Positions 1 through 9,710 of a stretch of DNA of 64,000 bases are shown one piece after another (within the stretch, counting starts at the first letter, position 1; every line of letters begins with the position of its first letter). The position numbers and the translations under genes are program-made. The notes below the pieces were generated by a model. The model had not been told where the DNA came from. It searched no databases and was given only the letters and a program-made list of their open reading frames with translations. Source of the stretch: Palleniella intestinalis (GTDB taxonomy: Bacteria; Bacteroidota; Bacteroidia; Bacteroidales; Bacteroidaceae); contig NZ_JABKKG010000006.1 of assembly GCF_013166595.1 (NCBI RefSeq), positions 1 to 64,000 on the forward strand, read 5' to 3'.

Positions 1-33
1 TTGCATTGCAGGTTAATCTTTAATGGGAAGGTT

Positions 34-97
34 CCTCCTTCTGTGTATAAGAGAACCCTGTCGCTACGCTCCGGAACCTCTTATACACAGAAGGAGG
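34..97. repeat. 20-bp perfect inverted repeat (hairpin) beyond the trailer end of the CRISPR array
   Basis: Positions 34-53 and 78-97 are perfect reverse complements separated by a 24-nt loop. The arm contains TGTGTATAAGAGA, resembling the Tn5/IS50 end family, but no transposase is present. It lies downstream of the array in the array's reading direction. It could be a terminator-like hairpin or a REP/MITE-type repeat. There is no T-run after the stem, so termination is uncertain. Confidence 0.6.
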
Positions 98-181
98 GGG
101 ACTCATATGCAGTCAAGAAATTGCACTTCTATCTTGAATGTATAGTTATTTTGTTCATCATTTTTATTTGTTTTTGAATTT

Positions 182-3111
182 GTTTCAATTCCATAAGGTG
201 CAATTAAAAGACGTTGTTGTAAACCACAGAACAGATTTCACCGAAGTTTCAATTCCATAAGGTGCAATTAAAAGTTTCTCTACAGGAATCAAGATATTTA
301 AGAACCAGGTTTCAATTCCATAAGGTGCAATTAAAAGCTATGCCTATTTCGTCAATAGCAACATCAAGTGTCCAGTTTCAATTCCATAAGGTGCAATTAA
401 AAGAAAAACCACACAAGTGGCTTGTTTTATTTCAATCGTTTCAATTCCATAAGGTGCAATTAAAAGCTGTACAAACGTACTACGACACAGAGAAAGAGGC
501 GGTTTCAATTCCATAAGGTGCAATTAAAAGGATAAGGACTTTTTCGACACGGCAACGTTCCTTAAGTTTCAATTCCATAAGGTGCAATTAAAAGATATTA
601 CCAGTCAACTCAGGACTGCGGAGAGCTTGTTTCAATTCCATAAGGTGCAATTAAAAGATAGTCTCCGTTAACGAAGATGTTGAAATGATAGTGGTTTCAA
701 TTCCATAAGGTGCAATTAAAAGGAAACACCTTGATTAATAGAGCTACCAATAGCACGTTTCAATTCCATAAGGTGCAATTAAAAGATACACTCGTAATCA
801 CGATTCTATCTTTGCGCCTTGGTTTCAATTCCATAAGGTGCAATTAAAAGTCGTTTGTTCTATGAGTACAAACGCGTTGTTAATGCGTTTCAATTCCATA
901 AGGTGCAATTAAAAGGCATATAACTTTGCGTACAAACTCTTTTGTTCGTCTGTTTCAATTCCATAAGGTGCAATTAAAAGAGACTGAAAGGTACTTTATT
1001 TGTAAAATCAAACTCGTTTCAATTCCATAAGGTGCAATTAAAAGTCGAAGAAAAAGCGAGTTAACCACACGTTAAAACAGTTTCAATTCCATAAGGTGCA
1101 ATTAAAAGAGTTTTGTCTTCTGACCCTGAGGGCGATTCTCTCTTGTTTCAATTCCATAAGGTGCAATTAAAAGCACATTAAAACAAGGCATTCCACTCGC
1201 TTCGCCTGAAGTTTCAATTCCATAAGGTGCAATTAAAAGGTACCTCTTATTTTTGCTCTATTCGTCATAAGGAGTTTCAATTCCATAAGGTGCAATTAAA
1301 AGCTGCCATTTGCTCTTCTATTTAGTTATTAACCGCAGTTTCAATTCCATAAGGTGCAATTAAAAGTCCCCCTCTTCGGGAACTGCTGTTTCTCCTTCTG
1401 CGTTTCAATTCCATAAGGTGCAATTAAAAGTTACGCATGATTAAAGTAGTTTTCAAGGCAGGAAATGGTTTCAATTCCATAAGGTGCAATTAAAAGTCTC
1501 ATCGTCATAAGTGTCAAAACTATCCGAAATGTTTCAATTCCATAAGGTGCAATTAAAAGGAAGAAACAGGACGAATATACAATGTGACAATAATAGTTTC
1601 AATTCCATAAGGTGCAATTAAAAGTCGTTCGTCTTGCTACTCTTCAAGTTCCCACCTTGTTTCAATTCCATAAGGTGCAATTAAAAGACGCTTAACGCCC
1701 AACTTTCCGCATCTACACAGAAGGTTTCAATTCCATAAGGTGCAATTAAAAGGTTCAATCTCCGTCTTCTATTGATTATATTACCGCGTTTCAATTCCAT
1801 AAGGTGCAATTAAAAGTTCTCAAGTGAAAAAATGGACAAATCAACGTCACTTGTTTCAATTCCATAAGGTGCAATTAAAAGAAGCGAAGGATTGCCGTTC
1901 ACGATACTTGACATTGAGTTTCAATTCCATAAGGTGCAATTAAAAGATGCGAAGGGCATACAGCCCCCGGCAGAGTCCTATTGTTTCAATTCCATAAGGT
2001 GCAATTAAAAGCATTGTGGTTAATTGTTTTCGGGTTCGATATGTACAGTTTCAATTCCATAAGGTGCAATTAAAAGTGCTGTTCAGACTGCTACTGCTGA
2101 TAAACGTGCCGCGTTTCAATTCCATAAGGTGCAATTAAAAGAACATTTTTTATTTGAAACTTTTCCGTCTTAGAAACAGTTTCAATTCCATAAGGTGCAA
2201 TTAAAAGTTAAAATTAATGTGATTTATATAAGCGCGGAGCTTATGTTTCAATTCCATAAGGTGCAATTAAAAGGTTTCTGCCAATCCTTATGATACAGCT
2301 TGTGTATGTTTCAATTCCATAAGGTGCAATTAAAAGTAAGGTGCAATTAAAAGTCTTTTCTTCAAAAGAGTTTCAATTCCATAAGGTGCAATTAAAAGTG
2401 TGCTTCGTTCTCACTTTTGCAAGTTATTGAATCGTTTCAATTCCATAAGGTGCAATTAAAAGAGACAATCCTCTTGTGAATTGTGAAATGTCGTCCGCGT
2501 TTCAATTCCATAAGGTGCAATTAAAAGTTTGCTGACTATAGTATATCAAGGTGGTAAAATAGTGTTTCAATTCCATAAGGTGCAATTAAAAGTAAAGGTG
2601 CTCCACCTACCGTTACTCGTACTACTCAGTTTCAATTCCATAAGGTGCAATTAAAAGCCGTCTTCGTCAAAAGTGTCATAAGAACGAGAGATGTTTCAAT
2701 TCCATAAGGTGCAATTAAAAGCAGCCCTCTCACATCAGCATCCAGCACCTTAAGCTCGTTTCAATTCCATAAGGTGCAATTAAAAGTTGATTAGTCCTCT
2801 GTGCCAGTCTTACGTGTGATCGTTTCAATTCCATAAGGTGCAATTAAAAGACTGAGATCCAAACAGGTTCCAGTAGTCAGTGTTAGTGTTTCAATTCCAT
2901 AAGGTGCAATTAAAAGGGGAGTAACTGGCAAGCCTGTATATGCTGCCAGACCGTTTCAATTCCATAAGGTGCAATTAAAAGACAGATAGGAAATAACTGT
3001 CTCCAAAACAGTAGGTCGTTTCAATTCCATAAGGTGCAATTAAAAGTGTGAGATCGTTGAAATCAGCAGATCTGAGTATGTTGTTTCAATTCCATAAGGT
3101 GCAATTAAAAG
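182..3111 (-). CRISPR. CRISPR array, 46 repeats of 29 nt and 45 spacers of 33-37 nt
   Basis: A 29-nt unit starting GTTTCAATTCC and ending GCAATTAAAAG recurs every 62-66 nt, first at 182 and last at 3083. Read on the minus strand the repeat ends in ATTGAAAC, the usual 8-nt crRNA 5' handle of type I systems. The array is therefore transcribed on the minus strand, away from the cas genes, with the newest spacers near 3082 and the oldest near 211. Repeats look uniform even at the old end. The spacer at 2337-2369 is abnormal because its first 17 nt copy the end of the repeat. No spacer could be assigned to a target by eye. Confidence 0.98.
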
Positions 3112-3327
3112 CCGTTACAATCACAAACAGACCTGTCTGTCCATCAATCTGTTACGACACTGCAAAGTTACAAAAAAATATCCAAAATCTGTCGATTACC
3201 AATAATAAAAAAACACCCGCCCACCGACAACTGCTATAAATCACTAAAAATCAATAAGTCAAAGAACGCTTGATTCGCTCAAAAGATACAACCTCCAGCC
3301 ACAACCATCACATCGACAACAAAGTCT
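3112..3327 (-). promoter_or_regulatory. CRISPR leader with array promoter
   Basis: This A+T-rich gap lies between cas2 and the first (newest) repeat. On the minus strand it holds TAACTTTG at 3170-3163, a good Bacteroidetes -7 element, placing the transcript start about 45 nt before the repeat at 3111. No clear TTTG -33 element is seen at the ideal distance. The location next to cas1-cas2 and the direction agree with the repeat handle. A 63-codon frame across here is spurious. Confidence 0.7.
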
Positions 3328-3591
3328 CTAAAGAAAATTGTCCAACTTTTTTCTTTCCATACCTAAAATCATCTTCTCCATACCATGCTGAAACTCACTC
3401 TTGAATATTATTATACTGTCAGAATCTCTATCCATAAATTTATCGGCAAGCATAAGCATCTCTTTCAATCTCACCTCAGAGATTTCTCCCTCAAAGACTG
3501 AATTCTGAATCCAATTGAGATAACGACGGCAAAGCTTCAACATCTTTCCTGTACGCTTTTCTCCAAAATCATACACCAATATAACGTACAT
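3328..3591 (-). CDS. cas2: CRISPR-associated endonuclease Cas2
   Basis: The product has 87 residues and the Cas2 ferredoxin-like start MYVILVYDFGEKR, whose Asp after VY is the conserved metal-binding residue; the middle LNWIQNSVFEGE is also typical. Cas2 dimers bridge two Cas1 dimers to form the spacer-integration complex. I chose the ATG at 3591, which overlaps the cas1 stop by one base (TAATG), over an upstream TTG in the same frame. It is the last gene of the cas operon and borders the leader. Family assignment is firm; only the start could be debated by two codons. Confidence 0.95.
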   Translation of the reverse strand: MYVILVYDFGEKRTGKMLKLCRRYLNWIQNSVFEGEISEVRLKEMLMLADKFMDRDSDSIIIFKSEFQHGMEKMILGMERKKLDNFL

Positions 3592-4604
3592 TACCAATAC
3601 ATTTTAAAAGGTTTATAATCTTCTATTCCCAACAAATGTTTCGCAAGTTTGTAACATTCAAGCTTAACCAAATGCTTATAACTCACTTTACGCCCCAGCG
3701 ATTTGTGTTGTATCGTTTCCATCAAACGATTCTCCAATGCCTTTACAAAAATCCTCTTGCCAGCGTTGTTCAGCAAACACCGCCCTATCTTATTATCAAA
3801 ATGACAAGACTGTATCTCACGTTTATTAAGCACTTTGAAGATTGTGCGGTCAACAATTATCGGTTTGAAGATTTCGGAGACATCAAGACATAATGAATAA
3901 CGACGTTCGCCAGGCGTATGCAAATAACTTATGGTAGGATTCAACTGTGTCTGACTAATAGCCCTTAAACAAATCGTATAGCACATCATATTTCCAAAAG
4001 AAATCAAGGCGTTCACCTCATTCTGCGGTGGCTGTTTCGTCCTTATCCCCATCTCAAAATCATTGATTATCAAATTGAACGCATCATAATAAAATTTGCG
4101 TATATTTCCTTCAATGCCCATCAGTTCCTCCACAGTGCTAATCATGTCAATACTCTCTGACAAATCTTTAATATTTTTCATCAAGTCTTCCAAATCTTTT
4201 CCACGCCTATTATAATAAGCAAGATTTTTCAACATATTAGCCGCTGCACCTTCTATAAACTTACGTGCTATTGCCATACGCTTTGCCTTCGTACGATAAT
4301 GTTCTGTCTGGGCAAGCAGCATCCTGCCAGAAAGCAAACCCTCACGTGGCATGAACGAACCGGTATAGTTCTCATAGTAATCAAAGAAATGCATACATAT
4401 ATCCTTCTGTCCCAAAAAGTTGAACAGGGAGCTATTGGCATGCAGACTTCCAAACACATAAAACTCACTGATGTCCTCAACAGGCAGATAGCGAACTTGC
4501 GACGATGGTTGCAATACCCCTTCATCATCCATAGGAGAGAATTTCAGAGTATTATCCCTCCTTTCCAGTGTTCCCGGATTAAACAAATAAAATGTCTTCT
4601 TCAT
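3591..4604 (-). CDS. cas1: CRISPR-associated integrase Cas1 (type I-B)
   Basis: This is a 337-residue Cas1, the spacer integrase. Metal-site residues are recognisable: Glu165 in LMGIEGNIRKFYYDAF, His229 in SYLHTPGERRYSL and Asp241 in LCLDVSEIFKP. Length fits the type I-B group. Its start overlaps the cas4 stop (ATGA) and its stop overlaps the cas2 start, so cas4, cas1 and cas2 are probably translationally coupled as one adaptation module. No damage is visible. Confidence 0.97.
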   Translation of the reverse strand: MKKTFYLFNPGTLERRDNTLKFSPMDDEGVLQPSSQVRYLPVEDISEFYVFGSLHANSSLFNFLGQKDICMHFFDYYENYTGSFMPREGLLSGRMLLAQTEHYRTKAKRMAIARKFIEGAAANMLKNLAYYNRRGKDLEDLMKNIKDLSESIDMISTVEELMGIEGNIRKFYYDAFNLIINDFEMGIRTKQPPQNEVNALISFGNMMCYTICLRAISQTQLNPTISYLHTPGERRYSLCLDVSEIFKPIIVDRTIFKVLNKREIQSCHFDNKIGRCLLNNAGKRIFVKALENRLMETIQHKSLGRKVSYKHLVKLECYKLAKHLLGIEDYKPFKMYW

Positions 4605-5116
4605 ACATCCTCATTTTCACACGTAAAACAAAACTCATAATAACTGCATGCCTTGCAGATTCCCTTTTTAACAAGTCCAGGACACTCATTCCGACTAATA
4701 ATTTCCATAATGTCAGCCTTCATCTTACAGATAGCATCACGGTCATCATCTGTCAGTTCCACTCGCTGAGTGCGTCTAAGAGTAGGATACTCCAATATAC
4801 CACTAACGCCCTCCACTCCACACTGTTCAAACACATGCATATAGTATTTCAACTGCCACTCATGAGCCCTTTCCACCTTGTTGGATTTCTTAATTTCATG
4901 AATCACTTTGTTCTTTGCGTCATAGAAATCCACTTTGATGCCCCCAATCTCTATCTCCTCATACTTGGCTGAGCGTTGAGGATAACTTTTCTCATGTATC
5001 AGTTTCCCCTCATACACAATATCAGACGTATGTTCAAAGTTTATCCCATTGGCAAAAAGCCACAGTTTTCTGTGGCATATCTGGTAATAATTGAAATGTG
5101 TTCCTGTTATTTCCAT
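4601..5116 (-). CDS. cas4: CRISPR-associated exonuclease Cas4
   Basis: This is a 171-residue RecB-family nuclease that trims prespacers and helps choose PAM and orientation. It shows the start MEITGTHFNYYQICHRKLWLF with Cys14, the nuclease motifs HEIKKS and HEWQLKYYMHVFE, and the C-terminal cysteines of the iron-sulfur cluster (CPGLVKKGICKACSYYEFC). An open frame reaches 5167, but that 17-residue extension is unlike Cas4 N-termini, so I start at 5116. It follows cas7 by 65 nt and overlaps cas1. Confidence 0.93.
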   Translation of the reverse strand: MEITGTHFNYYQICHRKLWLFANGINFEHTSDIVYEGKLIHEKSYPQRSAKYEEIEIGGIKVDFYDAKNKVIHEIKKSNKVERAHEWQLKYYMHVFEQCGVEGVSGILEYPTLRRTQRVELTDDDRDAICKMKADIMEIISRNECPGLVKKGICKACSYYEFCFTCENEDV

Positions 5117-5181
5117 ATCATTATCAAAGTGCCATCCAAAGAGCACACCAGGTTCTTTGGATGGCAACAGTATAAAACATT

Positions 5182-6273
5182 TTAGAATAATGACAGTTCT
5201 GTCTTTGCAGACGGCAGCACTTGATTTTCAAAATCAAAGGCTTTCATCTTTGCTATGAGCCCAGCTTTTGCATCATCAAGTGCAGTGGCAGATTCTGTTT
5301 CTGTCACCATATAGCCGGCACAAGGTAGCGTAACAAACAGCTCTGCTCCTGCATTCGCGTCGACTATCGGTTTTGCCTTTGGTTTCTCGCCATCATCTAT
5401 TAGTTTGGCACGAATAGCCGCTGCAAGATTGTTTGCATTATCGCTGATTGCCACAGCCAAAGTCTCCATCAAACTGAATGTGCGTGCTTGATTTGACGTA
5501 ATTCGCCAATTGAGCAAAGCATCCGCCAAAGCAGGAATCAAACGCTCTCTTTCTGCTTTTGGCATAACGAGACAAGGACCGAAAACATTCTCGCTTTCCA
5601 TCCAACCTTTAGAAATCAATTCAGCAGCCGTGTCTTTTCTTAGCTCAGGCTCAAATTGATTCAGTGATACGCAGAACAAAGTGCGAAGGTCAATAGCTAT
5701 ATCATAAACAAAAAGTCCGGTAGCTCGCTTATTATCAGCAATCCATTTACGATACAGGCTGCGGTCCGTGCCCTCCAAGAACCCTTCTATCTGCTCGTTA
5801 GTCAAAGGCTTTCCTTTTTCATCGCGAACAACAACTTTATGCACATTAGGTTTGTCAGAACGGTCGAAAGTGGCATTCTCCCTTGGTGATGAAGCCAGCA
5901 AAGTGTGAATCGGACGCATTGCCGATATAGACAAAGGACTGCGACGCTTAAGGGTCTTTTCCTTGCCACCTTTCACAGAACGCATCCAGCCACCAAACAG
6001 TTGGTCACTGTATGTCGGGTCGCATTCTGACAAGACTTCACCTTCTCCCATAGCTTTGCCTTTAATATCAAACACAAAAGTAACAGGTGAAGGCTGTTCG
6101 CCAAGATTGTCGACAATAGCATTCATTATCGAACGTTTTACTTGCTGCCCGCTCGAGAACGGAACATACTGATTGAACACTGGGTCAAAATAAGTTTTCT
6201 GACCATCAGCAACACAAAACACACTATAGTCAACGTGACGCAAAGCGCGTAGATAGATAAATGAATTATTCAT
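5182..6273 (-). CDS. cas7: Type I-B Cascade backbone protein Cas7
   Basis: The product has 363 residues and should form the helical backbone that coats the crRNA spacer. The N-terminus FIYLRALRHVDYSVFCVADG, followed by YVPFSSGQQVKRSIM, matches Bacteroidetes I-B Cas7 (Cst2/DevR-like) proteins as I recall them. The start at 6273 lies 7 nt after the cas8 stop; the frame is open to 6357 but the extra 28 residues overlap cas8. Position between cas8 and cas4 supports the call. Assignment to the Cas7 superfamily is firm, the exact subfamily less so. Confidence 0.88.
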   Translation of the reverse strand: MNNSFIYLRALRHVDYSVFCVADGQKTYFDPVFNQYVPFSSGQQVKRSIMNAIVDNLGEQPSPVTFVFDIKGKAMGEGEVLSECDPTYSDQLFGGWMRSVKGGKEKTLKRRSPLSISAMRPIHTLLASSPRENATFDRSDKPNVHKVVVRDEKGKPLTNEQIEGFLEGTDRSLYRKWIADNKRATGLFVYDIAIDLRTLFCVSLNQFEPELRKDTAAELISKGWMESENVFGPCLVMPKAERERLIPALADALLNWRITSNQARTFSLMETLAVAISDNANNLAAAIRAKLIDDGEKPKAKPIVDANAGAELFVTLPCAGYMVTETESATALDDAKAGLIAKMKAFDFENQVLPSAKTELSLF

Positions 6274-6280
6274 ATTGGTT

Positions 6281-7564
6281 TTATTTAATTGTTGCATATT
6301 GGAAACGGATAAGTGTAAGGAAATAAGGTACATTATCTGTTGGAATCTCATTAACAAGCTTTGCCGTCTCGATTATCACAGCCTTATCCTCAACAAGAGG
6401 CACAACTCCCGATAGTTTATCAATAAAGATACGCTTGTTTGTTGAAGACAGCACCTCGTTGGTCAGATTAACACGGTCTCTACGTCCTTTCTCACCCGAC
6501 TCCGAGAAAGCCTTTAGGGCAGACGCAAATGTCTGGGCTTTATCCCATAATTCTTGGTTGTTGAGCATAGCTAAAATCCAAATTATATATGTATGAAAAT
6601 TGATTCGTTTCTTCTCTATGTCCTTGTCTTTCGGAACAATGCCTTTCTTTACATATTCGGCAAGTCCTTTAGGTTCTAATGCTTTTATGCCAATCGCTCC
6701 CAACTGGCAACTTTTCTTCAGTCCTTCGGCTGTTCCAAACAGCTCTTCTGCCTGGCGATATTCCTCATAACCAAACAACTGTCTGTACAGCTGAGCTGTA
6801 CGGCGAATATGATTCAACGAAAAAGGAATGAAACCGATAGTTGTGTTCGTCTGTCCAAAATTGTAAACATACCCAAGCATCTTTGGCTGGTCGTATTGCC
6901 GTGCTATCCCTGACAGGATTTTTGTCCATGAATTGAGCCCGACAGACATATCTCCTCCCTTTGTGACAAACGGGGCGAAATTGTCCATACAGCTCTGTGG
7001 ATTATAGCTTCGGCTGTATCGATGAGCAAGCCATAATCCATTCCAAGAACTGATTTGATTGCCCTTCAGCTGCTCGTTTTTTGCCAACGCAGAACGATAA
7101 ACCTCCCATCCTTCAAATATATCCAGAAGTATTCCCTTGTTGTTGAAAAGAATGGTCATTCCTCCAACAACTCCCAAAGCAAGACTAGCGCCAATCCATG
7201 ACAAATAAATGTCAGTCACATTCTTTTCCAATGGAATGCTTGTTACTTGTCCGGATGTTGTTGCAAACTCCTTTTCTTCAGATGCAGCATATCCTAATGC
7301 CACACTTGCATCCACTGCTCCGCCTTCAACCTTTGCGATGAATTCTTCCAATTTATCCTTACGCTCAATTTCTGTAAGCGTTTCCACCTTTTGCCCAGCT
7401 TTCATCTGAACAAAAGGAGAATTCTGCGCCCACATCATATACTTGTTATGGTCAAAGAACAGTGGCCAATACTTCTCTATGAAAAATTCCTTTGCGCCAT
7501 ATTTTGTGTCATATTTCTCATTATAGGCATCAAGGAAAATCTTTCCAAATGTTGATGTTACCAT
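6281..7564 (-). CDS. cas8: Probable Cas8 large subunit of a type I-B Cascade
   Basis: This 427-residue protein sits between cas3 and cas7, where the large subunit is expected, and starts MVTSTFGKIFLDAYN. It is short for Cas8. A hydrophobic stretch near residues 128-150 is probably buried core rather than a membrane helix. I identify it mainly by context, since Cas8 proteins diverge strongly. Cas8 normally recognises the PAM and recruits Cas3. The last 95 residues from Met333 (genome 6568) are predicted helical and could include an internally started Cas11 small subunit, because no separate small-subunit gene is present. Confidence 0.72.
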   Translation of the reverse strand: MVTSTFGKIFLDAYNEKYDTKYGAKEFFIEKYWPLFFDHNKYMMWAQNSPFVQMKAGQKVETLTEIERKDKLEEFIAKVEGGAVDASVALGYAASEEKEFATTSGQVTSIPLEKNVTDIYLSWIGASLALGVVGGMTILFNNKGILLDIFEGWEVYRSALAKNEQLKGNQISSWNGLWLAHRYSRSYNPQSCMDNFAPFVTKGGDMSVGLNSWTKILSGIARQYDQPKMLGYVYNFGQTNTTIGFIPFSLNHIRRTAQLYRQLFGYEEYRQAEELFGTAEGLKKSCQLGAIGIKALEPKGLAEYVKKGIVPKDKDIEKKRINFHTYIIWILAMLNNQELWDKAQTFASALKAFSESGEKGRRDRVNLTNEVLSSTNKRIFIDKLSGVVPLVEDKAVIIETAKLVNEIPTDNVPYFLTLIRFQYATIK

Positions 7565-7571
7565 ATTCTCT

Positions 7572-9710
7572 TCAAATTATTTCAAAACTGTTGTAATTAA
7601 CCGGTGAAATATTATCCATCAGCAGTCCCATGTCCTCAGTGTAAGCCATATTGGGAACAACAAATGGATGTTGCCGTTTGTCTATTCGCTCAAGATTACG
7701 GTGAGCTATGGAGTGATAGCTGCATGGAATTTCGCAAAGCGATGCTTCCTTGTACGTGCCATGCTTGTAGGTTTCAACGTCTGACTCTGTAACACAAGTT
7801 GCCGATTGAATGTCAAGCAAATCAAGGAACGCAGCCTTGTCACGGTGGCAAAGTTCCGACAAAGTCCATCTTCCATCAATGAATATTGCCCCAGAATAGT
7901 CTATATCCATAAAATGCGTATCAGGATAAACTGTGTCAATCATTTGCTGCACCTCTGTTTCTCGCATGACCTCACCATTTGGCAAGACTTCATAACTACG
8001 TTTCAATACATCTTCATCGTATGGCAAAGCATCTTTGTCAGCCAACGGGGCAAGAACATAGACAGGCTTGTAGCGCCCTATTGTATCCTTTGTTCTTTTC
8101 CTATTGATTCGTCCAAAGCGCTGAATCATGGCATCAATCGGAGCACATTCCGTTATCATAATGTCAAAACTTATGTCAAGGCTCACTTCCACAACTTGGG
8201 TTGACACAACAATACAAGCCTCTGCACTCTCATTGAATTCCTCTTTCAGCCTTGTTTCCAACTCATTTCTGTGACCACGTTTGAAGCGGCTGTGAAGAAG
8301 CATTCCCTTTACCATTGGATAACGTTCTTTCAATTCACAATACATATTCTGCGAACGCTGAACTTGATTGCACACAATGAGTATCTTTTGATTTTCTCTT
8401 ATTGCTTCATCTATGATGCTTGTACAGGAAGCAAAACTCTCCACCTTATTGATTATATGGCGATTGAAAGTTCCCAAAGTATCATCAGGTAACGACACTT
8501 CATACACATTTTTATCTCCACCCAGCAAATTCTTTATTCTGTCATACAGAAGCGTTGGCATTGTGGCAGTCCCAACATGTATACGGCAGCCTATATTTGC
8601 AAGTACTTCTATTATCTTCAATACAATTGCCTGAGTCGGCCCTGAATACGTGTGAATCTCATCCAAAATAACATCTTGTCCTTTCAAATCAAGAATCATC
8701 GCCTCATAACCCTTTATTCCAAAAACGATAGATGCCATCTGATGGGGTGTCAAGACTTTAATTGATGCCCCTACATGACGCTGCAAAATGCTTTCCTCCA
8801 AGTTGCCGTCTTCCACTTTCAGTGTTGATGCCGAATGAAGCAGAAAAACCTGTGCATCAGTGTCGGAAAGATCTTTTTTGAAGCGTTCATACATCGCATT
8901 TATAGATGCTTGAAAAGGCAATGTGTAAAAGACCCGTCCTCTGCAACGACGAACCAAGAAGTCCGTCTTGCCTGCACCGGTGGGGGCTGTAACGATCGTA
9001 TGCGGGCGCTTGTCATCCGTTTCTATAATCGAAAGCGGATACAATTCGCTTTGCCGCTCATAGAATTTCAAATCAGGCTTGATAAACAGCTTTTCTATAT
9101 TACCAACTGTCTTCTCATTCAATGCTGAAGCATAATGGTCGGCAGCCATAAGCAGGCCTCGCCATTCCGAATAACAGGACTTACGGATTACATTATCGCA
9201 ATAGTCTAAGGCATATTCATAATTATCATGTGCTTCTTCTAAAGAAACCTGATGCGTGGCTACCCCTATTTCCTCAAGTACCCCTGTGGATATCTGACTC
9301 CATTTGTCAAAATCTTTTGAATGAATGCCAAAACAGTCGTCACTCTCGTCCAAATCTATTATACCAAGTTCTCGCCCATCATTATAAGCAGATTTGTGGT
9401 GTGCAGCAATCATTTCTATCACCGCATCGCGCTTTGATTCTTCAACCAAAGAAACAAAGAAAAGCGATGCTATTTCGTGGCGGAACACTTCTCCCGGCCG
9501 TCTTGTGTAGCCTTTCTGCAAAGTTTTCTGGAAATGCGGGCTTGCCTTGCCAATGTCATGCAGCAATGCTCCCAAACGAGCCGTTTCCTCATCCATATGC
9601 AAATATTGTGCAATTTTCACCGCAACTTCTGCAACATCCTTTAAATGAGAAGATAATGTTTGTCCACCTTGCTCTTCACTTTTAGCTAATATGTAGTCAT
9701 ATTTACCCAT
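7572..9710 (-). CDS. cas3: Cas3 HD nuclease-helicase
   Basis: This 712-residue Cas3 degrades the non-target strand after Cascade binding. The N-terminal HD domain shows His22, His51-Asp52 (LLHDIGKASPHF) and Asp191 (AADHYAS). The superfamily 2 helicase follows: Walker A TAPTGAGKT at 241-249, DEIH at 350-353, and motif VI QRFGRINRKR. All catalytic motifs look intact. The ATG overlaps the cas5 stop by one base and the stop is 7 nt before cas8, as expected in a tight operon. Confidence 0.96.
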   Translation of the reverse strand: MGKYDYILAKSEEQGGQTLSSHLKDVAEVAVKIAQYLHMDEETARLGALLHDIGKASPHFQKTLQKGYTRRPGEVFRHEIASLFFVSLVEESKRDAVIEMIAAHHKSAYNDGRELGIIDLDESDDCFGIHSKDFDKWSQISTGVLEEIGVATHQVSLEEAHDNYEYALDYCDNVIRKSCYSEWRGLLMAADHYASALNEKTVGNIEKLFIKPDLKFYERQSELYPLSIIETDDKRPHTIVTAPTGAGKTDFLVRRCRGRVFYTLPFQASINAMYERFKKDLSDTDAQVFLLHSASTLKVEDGNLEESILQRHVGASIKVLTPHQMASIVFGIKGYEAMILDLKGQDVILDEIHTYSGPTQAIVLKIIEVLANIGCRIHVGTATMPTLLYDRIKNLLGGDKNVYEVSLPDDTLGTFNRHIINKVESFASCTSIIDEAIRENQKILIVCNQVQRSQNMYCELKERYPMVKGMLLHSRFKRGHRNELETRLKEEFNESAEACIVVSTQVVEVSLDISFDIMITECAPIDAMIQRFGRINRKRTKDTIGRYKPVYVLAPLADKDALPYDEDVLKRSYEVLPNGEVMRETEVQQMIDTVYPDTHFMDIDYSGAIFIDGRWTLSELCHRDKAAFLDLLDIQSATCVTESDVETYKHGTYKEASLCEIPCSYHSIAHRNLERIDKRQHPFVVPNMAYTEDMGLLMDNISPVNYNSFEII

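Noticed and set aside
262..516. Open frames running through the CRISPR repeats (also 3048-3239)
   Set aside because: They simply translate the repeat unit (FQFHKVQLK) and variable spacers.
4299..4972. Plus-strand frames opposite cas1 and cas4
   Set aside because: They are antisense to strongly supported cas genes and have no family features or promoters.
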